From: Tenrec ecaudatus
Taxonomy: Eukaryota > Chordata > Mammalia > Afrosoricida > Tenrecidae
NCBI RefSeq assembly: GCF_050624435.1
Contig: NC_134545.1
Span: 86,518,063-86,582,062, forward strand
DNA: 64,000 nt
Reading direction: 5' to 3'
A program made the position numbers and the translations under genes. The notes beneath the pieces were generated by a model. The model worked only from the letters and a program-made list of their open reading frames with translations, made no database searches and was not told the origin of the DNA. Below are positions 43,019 to 54,950 of this stretch, piece after piece; positions within the stretch are counted from its first letter, which is position 1, and the number at the start of each line of letters is the position of its first letter.

Positions 43019-44851
43019 CTGGGAGCGTCAAGGACCAGGCAGGGTTGGTTAAGCCATGCAAACTCCACGCCATGCAGCCCCCAAGCCCTTAGGAAATCAG
43101 ATTTCACCCAGGACGACGGCCTAGAGAGCCACCTCACCACCAAAGCTCCTTGCTCATCACCTACTGCCTAGGAACCACAGGGAGCGATGCCTCGGGTCTC
43201 CAGAAACACTTTCCAATCACCCCCAGAACCGCCTGAGCACCCGGCTGGCCACCGGGGCAGGCGACTTTTGGGTCTGGTAAGAAGGCCTGTGCAGAACAGT
43301 GCATGACTGAGCTCCCCAGCATCCCAGTAGTTCCGTGGTTATTCAGCCTGTCCTGGCGCCTTCTCTGGAGGACTTTGCCCATGTGTGTGCCTCCTTCTCC
43401 CTCTCTGGGACCCACACTGCTTCAGCCCCACGATGTACCTGGGCGCCATCTGCCACTCAGCTCCGTCTCACAATACCAAGACCGTCTTCCCATTCTTGCC
43501 TGGATGGGACTTTCGGGCCGCCCAGTCTGGGCGTGTTCTAGAATAAACTAGCGCTAGCCTCATCCTCTTTCCTCTTGATGAGGGTCTGTCTCTGCCTGAC
43601 TGGGGCCCTTTCTCTGGAGGGAGGACTCAGACCCCCACTGCGTCCAGATAACGTGAGGCCTTGGTGGTTCCAGAAGTTGGCCACCATGGCTAGGCCTGGT
43701 GTGACTTTGGCACACAAGACCATGAATCAAAGGCTTGGATTACAAGGCGGGAGATTGTAAGCTGGGCGAGGAGGAGACAAAGAGAGAGGCTACATGGTCC
43801 AGGAATTTGGTTGACAGCTGGTTATTCTATGTGCTGATTTGCCCTGGGAGGAAACTCCATGCCTAGGTAGGGAGCTGTGGTGGGCAGGGGGAGTGATGAG
43901 GCAGGCTGTGATGAGGGTGAAGAAGCTGGTGCCCGGACTGGTCAGCAGGACTGAGGATGGATTCACTGAGGTGACAAAGGTGCCCAGAGGCTATTCTCAC
44001 CAATCCTGTCTGGTGCCACGGCAGGCTTCACTTGGGAGCAAGCCAGGTATGTTTCAGAGCCCAGGGAAGCCTTGTGTCCCTACAGGCGAGTCTCTGAGTT
44101 TGAGGGGTAGGGACAGCTAGGGCCAAGGTCTAGCTCAGGCGCTTTCCCTCCCTCCAGTCGCTTAGCTCCACAAGGTCACCTTTGTTTGGCTGTGTCCCAT
44201 AGACCCAAGTACAGACTGACTCCTCTGCTCCTAATTCCCTTTGTCAACTCTGCAGGCAGGAGGACCGGTACCCAGCAACAGCAGTCACCCACAAAGTCAT
44301 CTGGCTGCCTCCTGCACGTGGGCTGCACTCGTGGCTGGCACAACTATAGCCAAGGTCTTGGCTCAGAAACAAGTGGCTTAAGCCCAGAGAAAAGGCCTAA
44401 TTCCTTCTGAGATGAACCAGCCCCCACGGATAAGGTACAATAGACCAAGGCACACTCTCCTAACCCTGGACTCACAGCGACCTCAGTAATGCTTAGGACC
44501 TAACAACCAGGACTCCGCCTTCCCCACAGGGTGTCAGGTCCCCAAACACAAATCCCCACTGCACAGAAACACTCTACCTCGGACACATCCAGAAGGCTCA
44601 GGCCCGCAGGTAAGGCTGCAGAGTTGGAAATCTCAGCTCTCACAATGCGGCTGTTTCCTTTCCCAGCAAAGTCCAGTTTGTGGCAGGAGGTGGAATCAGA
44701 GAAAGCCCTTGAGCTATTTGCTCCTTAGAGGGAATCCCAGGGCCTGGCTAGACTCAGAGAGGGCACGTCTTAGTCTTAGCTGCTCTCTGCGTCAACAATG
44801 CCCATCACCACGTCCTCCTCCACTTGGCTCTTTTATCCTCTTGGCTTAGGG

Positions 44852-45044
44852 CAGTGGTTCTCAACCTGTGGGTCGTGACCCGTTTGGAAGTCGAAGGGCC
44901 TTTTCAGAGGGGTTGCTCAATTCGGAACAGTAGCAAAATGACAGTTATGAAGTACCAATGAAAATAATGTTATGGTTGGGGGGACACCACAACATGAGGA
45001 ACCGTATTATAGGGTCACGGCATTAGGAAGGTTAAGAACCACTG
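44852..45044. mobile_element. SPIN-type hAT transposon (non-autonomous), copy 2
   Basis: A 193-bp element from cagtggttctcaacctgtgg to ggttaagaaccactg, with interior cagttatgaagtaccaatg, ataatgttatggttgggggg and caccacaacatgaggaaccg. The terminal repeats are almost perfect inverses. Flanks gcttaggg and gcctaagg are a diverged 8-bp duplication. Confidence 0.85.
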
Positions 45045-45999
45045 GCCTAAGGGAATCTTGCTTGCCAGTCATCTAGCCTCTGTCTTCTCCTGACCCTGGA
45101 ACTTCGCTTTAATTCCTAAGGGAAGAAGACAGTTCAAGTTCAGGTCTGGACGACTTGCTCACTCTAACATGCCCCTGTCTGAGACTCCCACAGAGGCCTA
45201 GTCTGAGATGTGGCAGGGCAACTCTCAGGCAGAACACACTCTCCCAGACCCTCTGTGCTGAAAGGCTTGGATTTCACCCTCACGGGCATCTTCACCAGCT
45301 GGCTTCCTGGCAATGCCAAAGGCACCTCTCGGATTAGGATTATTTTCAGCCTGTCGAGCAACAGTCTTATCCCCAAGCACAAATCACTTTCTTCCATCAG
45401 CTCCTGTATGTCAGCTTCCCAGAACCATGCCCATTCCCTAAGACAAGGTAACCTGAAAGCCAGTGAAGGGCATGTAAGTCACATGCTCATTATCTTTGGC
45501 CCCCAAGCTCTTATGTGTGGGCCAGGAGCTTAAATTTTTTTTTTAAACCCAACTACACGAGCCACCCCTGTTTCTATGAGACCTTAGACAATTCACTGAA
45601 GCCCTTTTAGCCTCAGCCCTGCTACCTATGAAAGGCAACTTGAACTCACCTTCCTAAGATGACATGGGAATGGAAGTTCTGAGCTCTTGAAAGTGAGGTT
45701 GAAGGTACAATTGAGGGGACCACTATCATCACGGTGGTTAGGCAGTGTTTGCCTAGGCAGCTTTTGGGGTTCAAGATCTGCCTTCCCAGACCTATTTCAA
45801 ATGGTCCTAGCTGCATAGACACTTCTTTATCACACACACAAACAATTCGGCATTTATATGAAAGACTGGCCTACGCAAATAGCCTCAGCTTCATAGACTT
45901 GTCCTGGCATACTCTGCCTCTGGAGGGGCACCTACACACCCGTCCCTGAGGCCGCTGGAGGGGAAGGGCCTGCAGGAGAAGACAGCAAAGTCATTAAGA

Positions 46000-46165
46000 A
46001 CATTGGCTACAGGATCAGAGAGACCTGTCTCAATCTGCTGTGTAAACTTACATGAGAAATTAATTTGTCATTATGAGCCTCACTTTTCTTTGCCTGTAAA
46101 ATGGGGTACTGCTCCCTATTTTCATAAGGCTGATGGGAGGATGAAATGAGATATCCATGTGAAAT
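46000..46165 (+). repeat. MIR remnant
   Basis: aggatcagagagacctgtct, gcctgtaaaatggggtactg and gctgatgggaggatgaaatg follow MIR order. Confidence 0.65.
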
Positions 46166-46547
46166 GACCATGGAGTAGCTGGCCCCTAATGATTGGTTGC
46201 TGATGCGACAGTGAAAGGAAGTTCCTGCTGTTCCAAGAGCACTGTAACCCCACACTAGGACTATATCAGAATGCCCAGACCCCAATGTCAACGCAAGAGC
46301 CTTGAGTAGTACAGGGGGGGCAGGTTATACTACAGAAAGTATCAGTAGAGAGTCCTCCAGAGGCCTGGCCTTGCATGACACCGGCTGTGAGGGTTATGAG
46401 GGACAGCGATCTCAGTGCAAGAGGTTAGCTCAAATTTGCTGAAAAGGTTTCAGACATATAGCCCTCTTCCAGCACACACAATGGGCATTCTGCATAAACT
46501 ATTCATAAGACCGCGTCCTAGTTTTGAGCAGAATCTTTGAACTGGGA

Positions 46548-47550
46548 AAGGAGTCCTGGCTGAGGAGTGGTTAAAATGCTTGGCTACCCATCTGAGATAT
46601 GCAAATCAAATTAATGATGAAAAAAAAAACAACCGCAATAACATCAACAACAAACATAAAACAAGGATGAGTACTACCTCACTCCAGCATCGATGGCCAA
46701 GCTAAAAAACCCTGAAAAGAGCAAATGCTGGAGGTGGGGAGATGGGACCCTCATATACTGAGGTTGGACTAGAAAATGGCTCGACTGTGGAAACGGATAT
46801 GATATGTCCTCAACAAACTGGGAATAGGCAGACCACATGACCCAGCAAGCCCTCTACTTGGCATACATCGTAAAGAAATAAGAGCTGAAACACAAACAGC
46901 CATGTGCACAGCCCTGTGCATCACAGTACTATCTACTCACAATAGCAAACAGAGGGAAACACCTAAATGCCCAATGGAGGGAGAACGGATGAATCACTTT
47001 GCTACAAGAACCCAAAGGGAGACATTAAAGAATAATGCTGAATGTGGGAGACACGGCACAAAACGCATGAACCTGGAGGGCGTTATGCTGAGGGAAATCA
47101 GTCAAACATTGCATGAGACAACTGTTATTTTTTAAATTCAGAGAAGTAAAACAAACAGGTGTGGGAAGGGAAGGTCAGAAAGGGGAGATGCCAGGTGTTA
47201 TTCGGGTGAAGGGAAGACAATGTCCAGTAAGAGGGGGATGGGAGAGGAACGTCGCCAACAGGAGAAGACGATGGGAGGTTTGATGATTTGTTGAATGTGA
47301 AACTGATGATGTTATAAAAAATTGACAAAAAGGGCTGCACTACCAATCAAAAGGTTGACTGCAAAGGAAAAAAAAAAAGGTTGACCTCTTGAACCTGGCA
47401 GGGACGCCCTGTGAGCAAGGAACAGCAGTTTGTTCCTCTAAAGAGCCCTTTGAAGCCATGCAGGGTCCTTCTACTCTGTCCTACAGAGAAGCTATGAGTC
47501 AGAACCGACTCAATGGCAGTGAGGTTTTTTTTGGTTTTGTTTTGAAACCC
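46548..47550 (+). repeat. AfroSINE interrupted by an old L1 3' region
   Basis: A SINE head at 46548-46598 (ggagtcctggctgaggagtg, gcttggctac) resumes at 47331 (gggctgcactaccaatcaaa, gagtcagaaccgactcaatg). A small local duplication of aaaaggttgac with an A run is at 47348-47385. Confidence 0.65.
46600..47330 (+). mobile_element. L1 ORF2 end / 3' UTR fragment (old L1)
   Basis: gagatatgcaaatcaaatta, gaccacatgacccagcaagc, cacaatagcaaacagaggg, gaacctggagggcgttatgc and ctgagggaaatcagtcaaac are the ordered landmarks of the generic mammalian L1 3' region. No open frame remains. Confidence 0.8.
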
Positions 47551-47839
47551 AAACAACTCCTAGGATGAAGATAACAGCAAACAAGAAGCATTAAGTTATA
47601 AAAGTCCCTGGCCGTGGCTCCCAATCCTTGATTACAGAGGGCTGTGCCCGGTGCCTGCAAGGATGCTGAGTCCGTCCGTTTCAAAGCCCGAATGGACTGA
47701 ATTTCCAGCAGAAAGAGGACAACTGAGAAGCAGGGGGAAACCCAATAGCAAACTGACGATCACAACCCTGTTCTCAATGTGAGCTGATAGCTACAGGAAG
47801 AACTATTTGGGGGAAAGCATTTAAGAATCCATATTCAAT

Positions 47840-48245
47840 GTCCTTAGAAGCAGCAGTTTGGAAATCAAATGACATATTGTATTGGGCAAATCTGCTACAA
47901 GAGACCTTTTTTAAAAAGTGCTAAAAAGCAAAGCTATCCGTTTGACGACTATGAGGTACCTGACCCAAGCCATTAATTTTCAGTTGTCTCATACACATGA
48001 AAAAACTAGACAATGAATAAGGAAGACCAAAGAGCAATTAATGCCTTTGAATTATGGTGCTGGCCAAAAAAAAAAAATTGAATACACCATGAACTGCCAG
48101 CACAGTGAACAAATCTGTCATGGAAGAAGTACAGCCATAATGCCCCTTCGAAGGGAGAATGTCGAGACTACCTCACGTGTACTTTGCCCAGGACGGTCAG
48201 GAGAGAGCAGTCCCGGGAGAAGGCCATCATTGTGTCTGTTACAGT
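47840..48245 (+). mobile_element. RTE/BovB-class LINE 3' fragment
   Basis: Shares aatgcctttgaattatggtgctggccaa-type sequence, acaatgaataaggaagacca and atgtcgagactacctcacgt with the copy at 28265. Heavily decayed. Confidence 0.7.
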
Positions 48246-48981
48246 AGCGCATCAGCAAAAAAATACAAGGAGCCACTTGGCCCAGTGGCTGTTAACAGTG
48301 GACTCAAATATCGTACTAGAGAAAAGGCAACAAAGGCAAACACTATTAGAGACATGTGCCACGATTACAGTAATAACAATAGTCTATGAATGGCCACACA
48401 GACACCTCAACTGAACAGCAGAAGGGAAGGTGAGTGGGACTACAGCATGAATATATGTGAAGGTAAGTTAAAAAGCATTGCTACAAAATCACAGAAATCC
48501 CCAGTAAGCACAGATACCAAAATAGGAAGCTATTGTTTCTTGACATATCATCCATCCAGGCCTATCCACTTCTGAAGGTGGGGTTTCCAACTCTCAAACC
48601 CTTCCCTCAAAGAATCCTCTACTCCTTCATTCACACGAGGTCAAAATGGCAGCTTCGGCACCCTCCCAGGCCTCGCATTGTGATCCTTTGCGCTGCTCTT
48701 TGAGTTTGCAGAACAACAAACAAGTCTGAAAGGGCAAGATCGAAGCTGGAAGGTCTAAGGGGTAAGGCCTACCAACAAATTCTCCGAGGACAGCCTTTGC
48801 CACCCTTGAAGAAGGTCTATTGTTGTGATGGGAAAATTGGCTTTGGTGCAACTTTCCTGGTCTTTTTCTCAATTACGCAGTTTTTAATGTTCTTAAAACA
48901 TCTTCATAATAAACCCATGTGACTGCCCTATGCCCTTTGGGAGAACTCTATCAAGACTACCCTGTAAGAATCTCAAAAAAC

Positions 48982-51003
48982 TCGAGAGCCAATGCACAGA
49001 GAGGACCAGAGGGCCAGCCCCACGATGACACGTGACGTCCCTCTCTGACCCACAGAGCTACAAGGGACAACACTGGAGGCACATTGTGGGAACTGTGCCC
49101 GATCTGACCCTACCACACCCGGGCGAAACACTAAGGGCGTGCAACAGAGCAGCAGGAGGAGAAATGCAATAAAATCCCCGGGGCCAAGCCATGGCACCCC
49201 ATCAGACTCGGCTGGAAAACACTCCTAAAGGTCAACAAACAGACCTTGAACTATTTACTGGCTTTTTATTGATCTTTTTTTTTTTTTGGTTGCTGTTTTG
49301 TTTTTCTTTTGTTGCTTTGTTTTGCTCTGTCTTTTTTTGTCCATATTATTATCTCTGCAGGTCTATCTAGACAAAATAGGCGGGATAAACAAGCTGGAGG
49401 AGAAAACAATGGGACCGAAGTTTCTGGGGGGACATGGGAGAAGGGGAGGTGGGGGAAAAGAAGTGGTGTTAACAAATCGAGGCACAAGGGAACTACAAGT
49501 GATCTAAAATCAGTGGTGAGGAGGGTATAAGAGGTCTGGTAGGGCTTGATCAGGGCAATATAACTGAGAGGAATTACTGAAACCCAAATGAAGGCTGAGC
49601 ATGATAGTGGGACAAGAGGAAAGTAAAAGGAAATAGAGGAAAGCACTAGGAGGGAAAGGGCATTTATAGAGGTCTAAATACAGCATATGTAAATATATTT
49701 GTATTTGATGATGGGGAAATAGATCCATGTGCATATATTTATAGGTTTAGTATTAAGGTAGCAGATAGACATTGGGCTTCCACTCAAGTAGTCTCTCAAT
49801 GCAAGAACACTTTGTTAAACTGGCATTCCATGACGCTCAGCTTCCCGACAGGATCGCTGAAGACAAAGCGGGTGTATAAGCAAATGTGGGGAAGAAAGAT
49901 GATGGTGCCCGACTATCAAAACATACATCGTCTGGGATCTTAAAGGCTTGAAGGTAAACAAGTGGCCACCTAACTGTGAAGCAACAAAGCCCACATGGAA
50001 GATGCACACTAGCTGTGTGATCATGAGGTGTTGATGGGGCCAGGTATCAGGCATCAAAGAACAAAAAATTCCTATCATTGTGAATGAGGGGGAGTGTGGA
50101 GTGGAGACCCAAAGCCCATCTGTAGATAATCAGACATCACCTTACAGAAAGGTCATAAGGAAGAGACAAGTCAGTCAGGATGCAGTAGAGCACCAATGAA
50201 ACATACAACTTTCCTCCAGTTCTTTAATGCATCTGCCCCCCCCCTTTTATGACCCCAATTCTACCTTACAAATCTGGCTAGTCTAGAGGATGTACACAGA
50301 TACAAAGAAGAGTTGGAAACACAGGGAAACCAGGATAGATAAACCCCATCAGGACCAATAATGAGAGTAGTGATACCAGGAGGGTAAAGGGGGGTGGGGA
50401 GAAAGGGGAAAACCATCACAATGATCTCTATATAACCCCCTTCCAAGGTGAGGGACAACAGAAAAGTGGGTGAAGGGAGACATTGGTCAGTGTAAGACAT
50501 GAAAAACCATTTACAAAAAAATACAAAAAAAAAAAAAAAGAAAAACCATTTACAAATTATCAAGGGTGAGAGAGGGAGGGAGGGGAAAATGAGCTGTTAC
50601 CAAGGGCTCAAGTAGAAAGAAAATGTTTTGAAAATAATGATGGCAACAAACATACAAATGTGCTTGACACAATGGATGGATGTATAATTTTTGATAAGAA
50701 GTGTATGAGCCCCCAATAAAGTGATTAAAAAAAGAATCTCGGGGGACAGACACCAGAAAAGTGGGTAAAGGGAGACATCGGACAGTGTTAAGACAAGACA
50801 AAATAATAATAAAAATTATAAATTATCAAGGGTTCATGAGGGAGGGGGGAACAGGGAGGGAGGGGAAAATGAGCTGATACTAAGGGCTCAAGTAGAAAAC
50901 AAATGTTTTAAGAATGATAATGGCAACAAATGTACAAATGTGTTTGACACAATGGATGGATGTATGGATGGTGATTAGAGTTGTATGAGCCCTCAATAAA
51001 AAA
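48982..51003 (+). mobile_element. Long L1 3' UTR insertion(s)
   Basis: About 2 kb of non-coding L1 3' region: gctttttattgatc, acaaaataggcgggataaac, a polypurine tract, tcttaaaggcttgaaggtaa, and two successive aataaa ends (about 50718 and 50995), the second unit being another 3' end (50741-51003). Flanks aagaatctcaaaaaa (48967-48981) and aatctcaaaaaaa (about 51006-51018) suggest a target duplication. Confidence 0.7.
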
Positions 51004-51077
51004 AAAAATCTCAAAAAAAGTCACCATTTCTAAGTTTCTAAGGTTTCCAAAAGTTTGTGTGAAAAGTTCATTATCTT

Positions 51078-51173
51078 AATTTTTTTAAATCATTTTATTG
51101 GGGGCTCATACAACTTATCACAATCTATACATACATAAATTGTATAAAGCACATTTGTACATGTTACCCAAAT
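51078..51173 (-). mobile_element. Short L1 3' end insertion, reverse orientation
   Basis: Begins aattttttt and aatcattttattgggggctc and ends after tttgtacatgttacccaa. It is flanked by ttcattatctt (51067-51077 and 51174-51184), a perfect 11-bp target duplication, inside the mariner relic end. Confidence 0.8.
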
Positions 51174-51230
51174 TCATTATCTTTTAACTCCATTAAAAAT
51201 TAACTCCATTTTCCCACAAACTTTTTGAAT

Positions 51231-51420
51231 CACACTCATATGACACAGTGACATTAATTACATCTACCATGTAGTGCAACCATCTCCACGATCTATTTAC
51301 AAATTTTTTCATCATTCCAAAAAGAAACTGTTTTCTTTAATCAATACCTCCCCCATTACACTTGATTAATCTGATTTTTAATACATCAAATACTTTCTCT
51401 TCTACTTTTCTTCTTTTAGT
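51231..51420 (-). mobile_element. Probable old L1 3' UTR fragment, reverse
   Basis: acattaattacatctaccat, gtgcaaccatctccacgatc and ccaaaaagaaactgttttct resemble the reversed 3' UTR of old mammalian L1s. Confidence 0.5.
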
Positions 51421-51466
51421 CTACCTCAATAACTTTCATTCATCTTCTGTTTTCTATTTGGAATGA

Positions 51467-51673
<207 letters not shown>

Positions 51674-51829
51674 TAGGTAGTAGCTTCATTTATCAGAAAA
51701 ATATTTGCTACCATAGTATGATACCATATAATGCATAGTGCCGATGCATTAGAGAATAGCTTTTCTAAATACCTGGAAACTTTACTGAATCAACATTTAT
51801 GTTTAACCCATAATGTATGCCTAAGGGCC

Positions 51830-52248
51830 ATTCTGTGTGGGATATAAGAAGACTTTTCCCCTCCAGGACAGATGATCCCTTCAGGACCAGTGGTGGGAAT
51901 GGTGATATCAGGAGGGTGGGTAGAAAGGGGGAACCGATTACAAGGATCTACATAAAACCTCCTCCCTGAGGGATGGACAACAGAAAAGTGGGTGAAGGGA
52001 GACGTCAGAAAGTGTAAGATATGACGAAATAATAATTTATAAATTATCAAGGATTCATGAGGGAGGTGGGTGCGGGGGCGGGGGCGGGGCGGGGAATGAC
52101 GAGCTGATTATCAAGGGCTCAAGGAGAAAGCAAATGTTTTGAGAATGGTGATGGCAACAAATGTACAAATGTGCTTGACACAATGGATGTATATGTATGG
52201 ATTGTGATAAGAGTTGTACGAGTCCCCAATAAAATAATTTTTTTAAAC
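51830..52248 (+). mobile_element. L1 3' UTR fragment
   Basis: Starts near tgtgggatataagaagactt; contains gaaccgattacaaggatcta, a polypurine tract with a (GGGGGC)n-like run at 52072-52094, and ends gagtccccaataaaataatt. Confidence 0.8.
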
Positions 52249-52254
52249 CTAGTT

Positions 52255-52871
52255 TTCCCTAGCTTCTCTCCCCCAAATATCTATGTCAGACCTAGGACAC
52301 TACTTGCAACGATTAATGGCAAATGATTGTCAAGTTATTTCCCTGAAGGCACTAAACCCTAGTGTCTGTCCTGATGTAAGTGGGGCTCACTCCCTGCTGT
52401 TAGGGACCCTGGCTTGCTTCTCCCGAAAGCTCAGAACAAATCAAGTCTCCAGCTCAAGGGCAATCAAGGTTAGGCCGCCATAATGAATCTAGGATCCGCA
52501 CATCTTCCATATGTATACCCTTCATCCCTCCTCTTCCTGTAACATGTACACCCCTAGATTTCCCCCTCCCATTACTGTCTTACCTATAGTACATCCCCTT
52601 ACCTGTAATTAGGGTAAGATATATAAGCCTCGGTTAGAAATAGATCTCTCTCCCTCAGGCTCCCTCTGCCCTCACAGTGTGCGGACCTGGCTGTTGAGAT
52701 CATGGCCGTCTAGAAGGTGAGTGTGGTACCATGAAATGTGCTGACTCCTTTATTTTACCTTCTCTCCCATCTCTATTATTCTCTGTGACTTTACTATAAT
52801 GTGTACATTTTAACCGTACAATTCCGCTTACTGAACCCATGATTGGTTGTGGGGGGCTGGCTTCCCCAACA
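52255..52871 (+). mobile_element. Solo LTR A of an endogenous retrovirus (plus orientation)
   Basis: About 600 bp sharing ordered blocks with LTR B: tgtcagacctaggacac, ggttaggccgccat, gtaattagggtaagatatataag with a TATA-like element (52619-52629), and an end gggctggcttccccaaca. The 5' tip looks truncated by the neighbouring L1. No retroviral gene is attached. Confidence 0.7.
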
Positions 52872-53555
52872 ATTCTGGGTTTTCAGTTCTTTGTTTTTTG
52901 TGTGTGTCTATACATAAATATATATGTAGATATTGTTTTACTTTACACTCACCCAAACCAACACTATTCTGAACTAAGACGGCATCTAACAACCATGGGT
53001 ACCCCGCTGGTGTCTCAGGACGCGGTCCTGAGCAACTCAAGCAATGATCCCCTCAGGTAAACTGGGTGGAGGGCCTAAGCTTTCAAATAAAAAAAGTGAA
53101 CCAGTAATTGATTGAACAATTGAAAATCTCTAACAAAATCCATACCTGTAGAATCAGGTGTGGTTATAAATGACACTATCTAAATATTTGCCACATTCCT
53201 GGAGTGAAAACGAGACTATTATTGGTACGTTTTAACAAGTCAAGCAAGGCTTAGTTAAATGGCATTAGTTCCTTTTAGGTAGGCAATCCTGTTCAGAAAG
53301 TTGAAATCCCTGTGCTATATTGACTAAAAGGTCATGATTCATGGAATGTCCTTAAGGTCTGGTTAGTAGAAACTTACTAAGATGGTTAGCGATGTTGTAG
53401 CTTAGGACCTGCTGGTATAAATGGGTAAACAAATTTGTAATCTTAACTAGTGACCTGCATTTTTTTATTTTTAAAATTTTCATCTCATCCCATTCCTTCC
53501 ATGTAGGTTCAATCTTCTTACAGTTTGGGTTACTCTGGTTCAGCTGAAGCCTAGA

Positions 53556-54164
53556 TGTCAGGGGAGCCAGCCCCTAACACATCATGTCTGGTAGGTGCAA
53601 TTGTACAGTGATCATAAGTAAAGATTATAGTAAAGTCATGAGATAGGAGAGAGATTGAAATAATGCTCACTCCAGCCTCACTTGGTGGTCCACATGGAGA
53701 GAGTGATATTTATTGCTAATCAAATCTTATATATTCTCTGGGGATGTGCAAGCCCCCTAATTACAGGTGAAGACATACGTCACAGGAAAGAGTTATGTTA
53801 TAGGTAACATAGTAATGGGAGGGGGTGAAGTAGGGGTACATATGCTAAAAGAAGAGGAGGGAATAAGGGCACACATGTGACAAGATGGGCGGACCCTAGA
53901 TTCATGATGGCGGCCTAACCTTGGTTGCCTTAGAGCCAGCGCCTTTATTGAGCCTAAGTTTTCAGGGGAAGCAATGCACTGACCCTGACAGCAGTGAGTG
54001 AGCCCTGCCTATTGAGGGAGAAACAATGGTGCCTGCTTGCTCTGGATGGCTGGAGTCTTCAGAGAGATAACTTGACCATCATTTACCATGAGTTGCAAGC
54101 AGTGTCCTAGGTCTGACATATATTTGGGGGAGACTACTTGGGAGAAATCCTTCTGTTTCCCACA
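53556..54164 (-). mobile_element. Solo LTR B of the same family (minus orientation)
   Basis: On the minus strand it begins tgtgggaaacagaaggattt and ends ggctggctcccctgaca, so it is bounded TG...CA. It includes agaatatataagatttgat (TATA-like) and caataaa signals. It aligns block by block with LTR A in reverse. No gag, pol or env sequence was recognised between the two. Confidence 0.7.
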
Positions 54165-54784
54165 TCTAGAAAACTAATTTAGTAGTCATCAGAATGTTAA
54201 TCCAATTGTATCCTATTTACTTTTTTGTAAACAATGGGGAACAGTGGTCAGTAAATAGTTTTATAAATATTCCTTTAGAAAGGCAAATTCATTATATATA
54301 TATATTTTACAACAGTTAAAAAAAAGTTTAAGAGGTTTAACTGTAGTTATTTGGTGGCCACGATGATCTGGAGCTACCCAGTGCAATGGGAGGCAAACAT
54401 ACCTCTTTATGCAAAACTGCCCCCGGGACACAACAACAGGAATCACAGATCTGGATGGAACCTATGAAATAAGCTAACTAGTACATGGTGCATGTCACAA
54501 ATGAATAACAAGAAATCCGGAAAGATTTCAACTTGTTTGAAGTCACACCAGGATTTTTCTGACTCTCAGTCAGTCGTCTTGTATTAATGAGCATGCTAGC
54601 TATTACACGGTGTTCCCATGTTTGTAGGCTATACTTGGTCATCCAAAGAAAAGAGATTTGGGAATTCAAACCCAATCATCTTCAGAAATGGGGAGCGTAA
54701 TCAATGGAGAGCTGTGGCAGGAGGGCGACCTTGCTTGATGTTGGAGCTTTTCAGGTTACTGCAAAGCCCCCTTGGTTTGCAATT

Positions 54785-54950
54785 GCCACCAGTAGCAGCA
54801 GCAGCCCTTACTCAACGCCCTTGGTTAAAAACCCACCATCAAGTACATCCTGCCTGATAGCGACCTTGGAGAGTAGAGGAGAACTGCCCCATAGGGTTTA
54901 CAAGGCTGACCTTTAGGTTAGGAGCCAAGCACTCGACCACTGGGTTCCAA
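54785..54950 (-). repeat. AfroSINE, reverse orientation
   Basis: cctgatagcgaccttggaga, ctgccccatagggtttacaa and caagcactcgaccactgggt (head, reverse). Confidence 0.75.

Larger units (their letters stand above)
48560..51230 (-). mobile_element. Mariner-like DNA transposon relic carrying a 2-kb L1 insertion
   Basis: On the minus strand 48872-48627 reads SSRVAKAVLGEFVG and, further on, LLFCKLKEQRKGSQ, resembling the mariner stretch around SPDLAPSDFFLF-KLK-L-G. The far end (51040-51075 and 51185-51230) reads aaagtttgtgtgaaaagttc and aactccattttcccacaaac with tttttgaa, like mariner-family termini. The sequence between is L1. No intact transposase remains. Confidence 0.5.
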
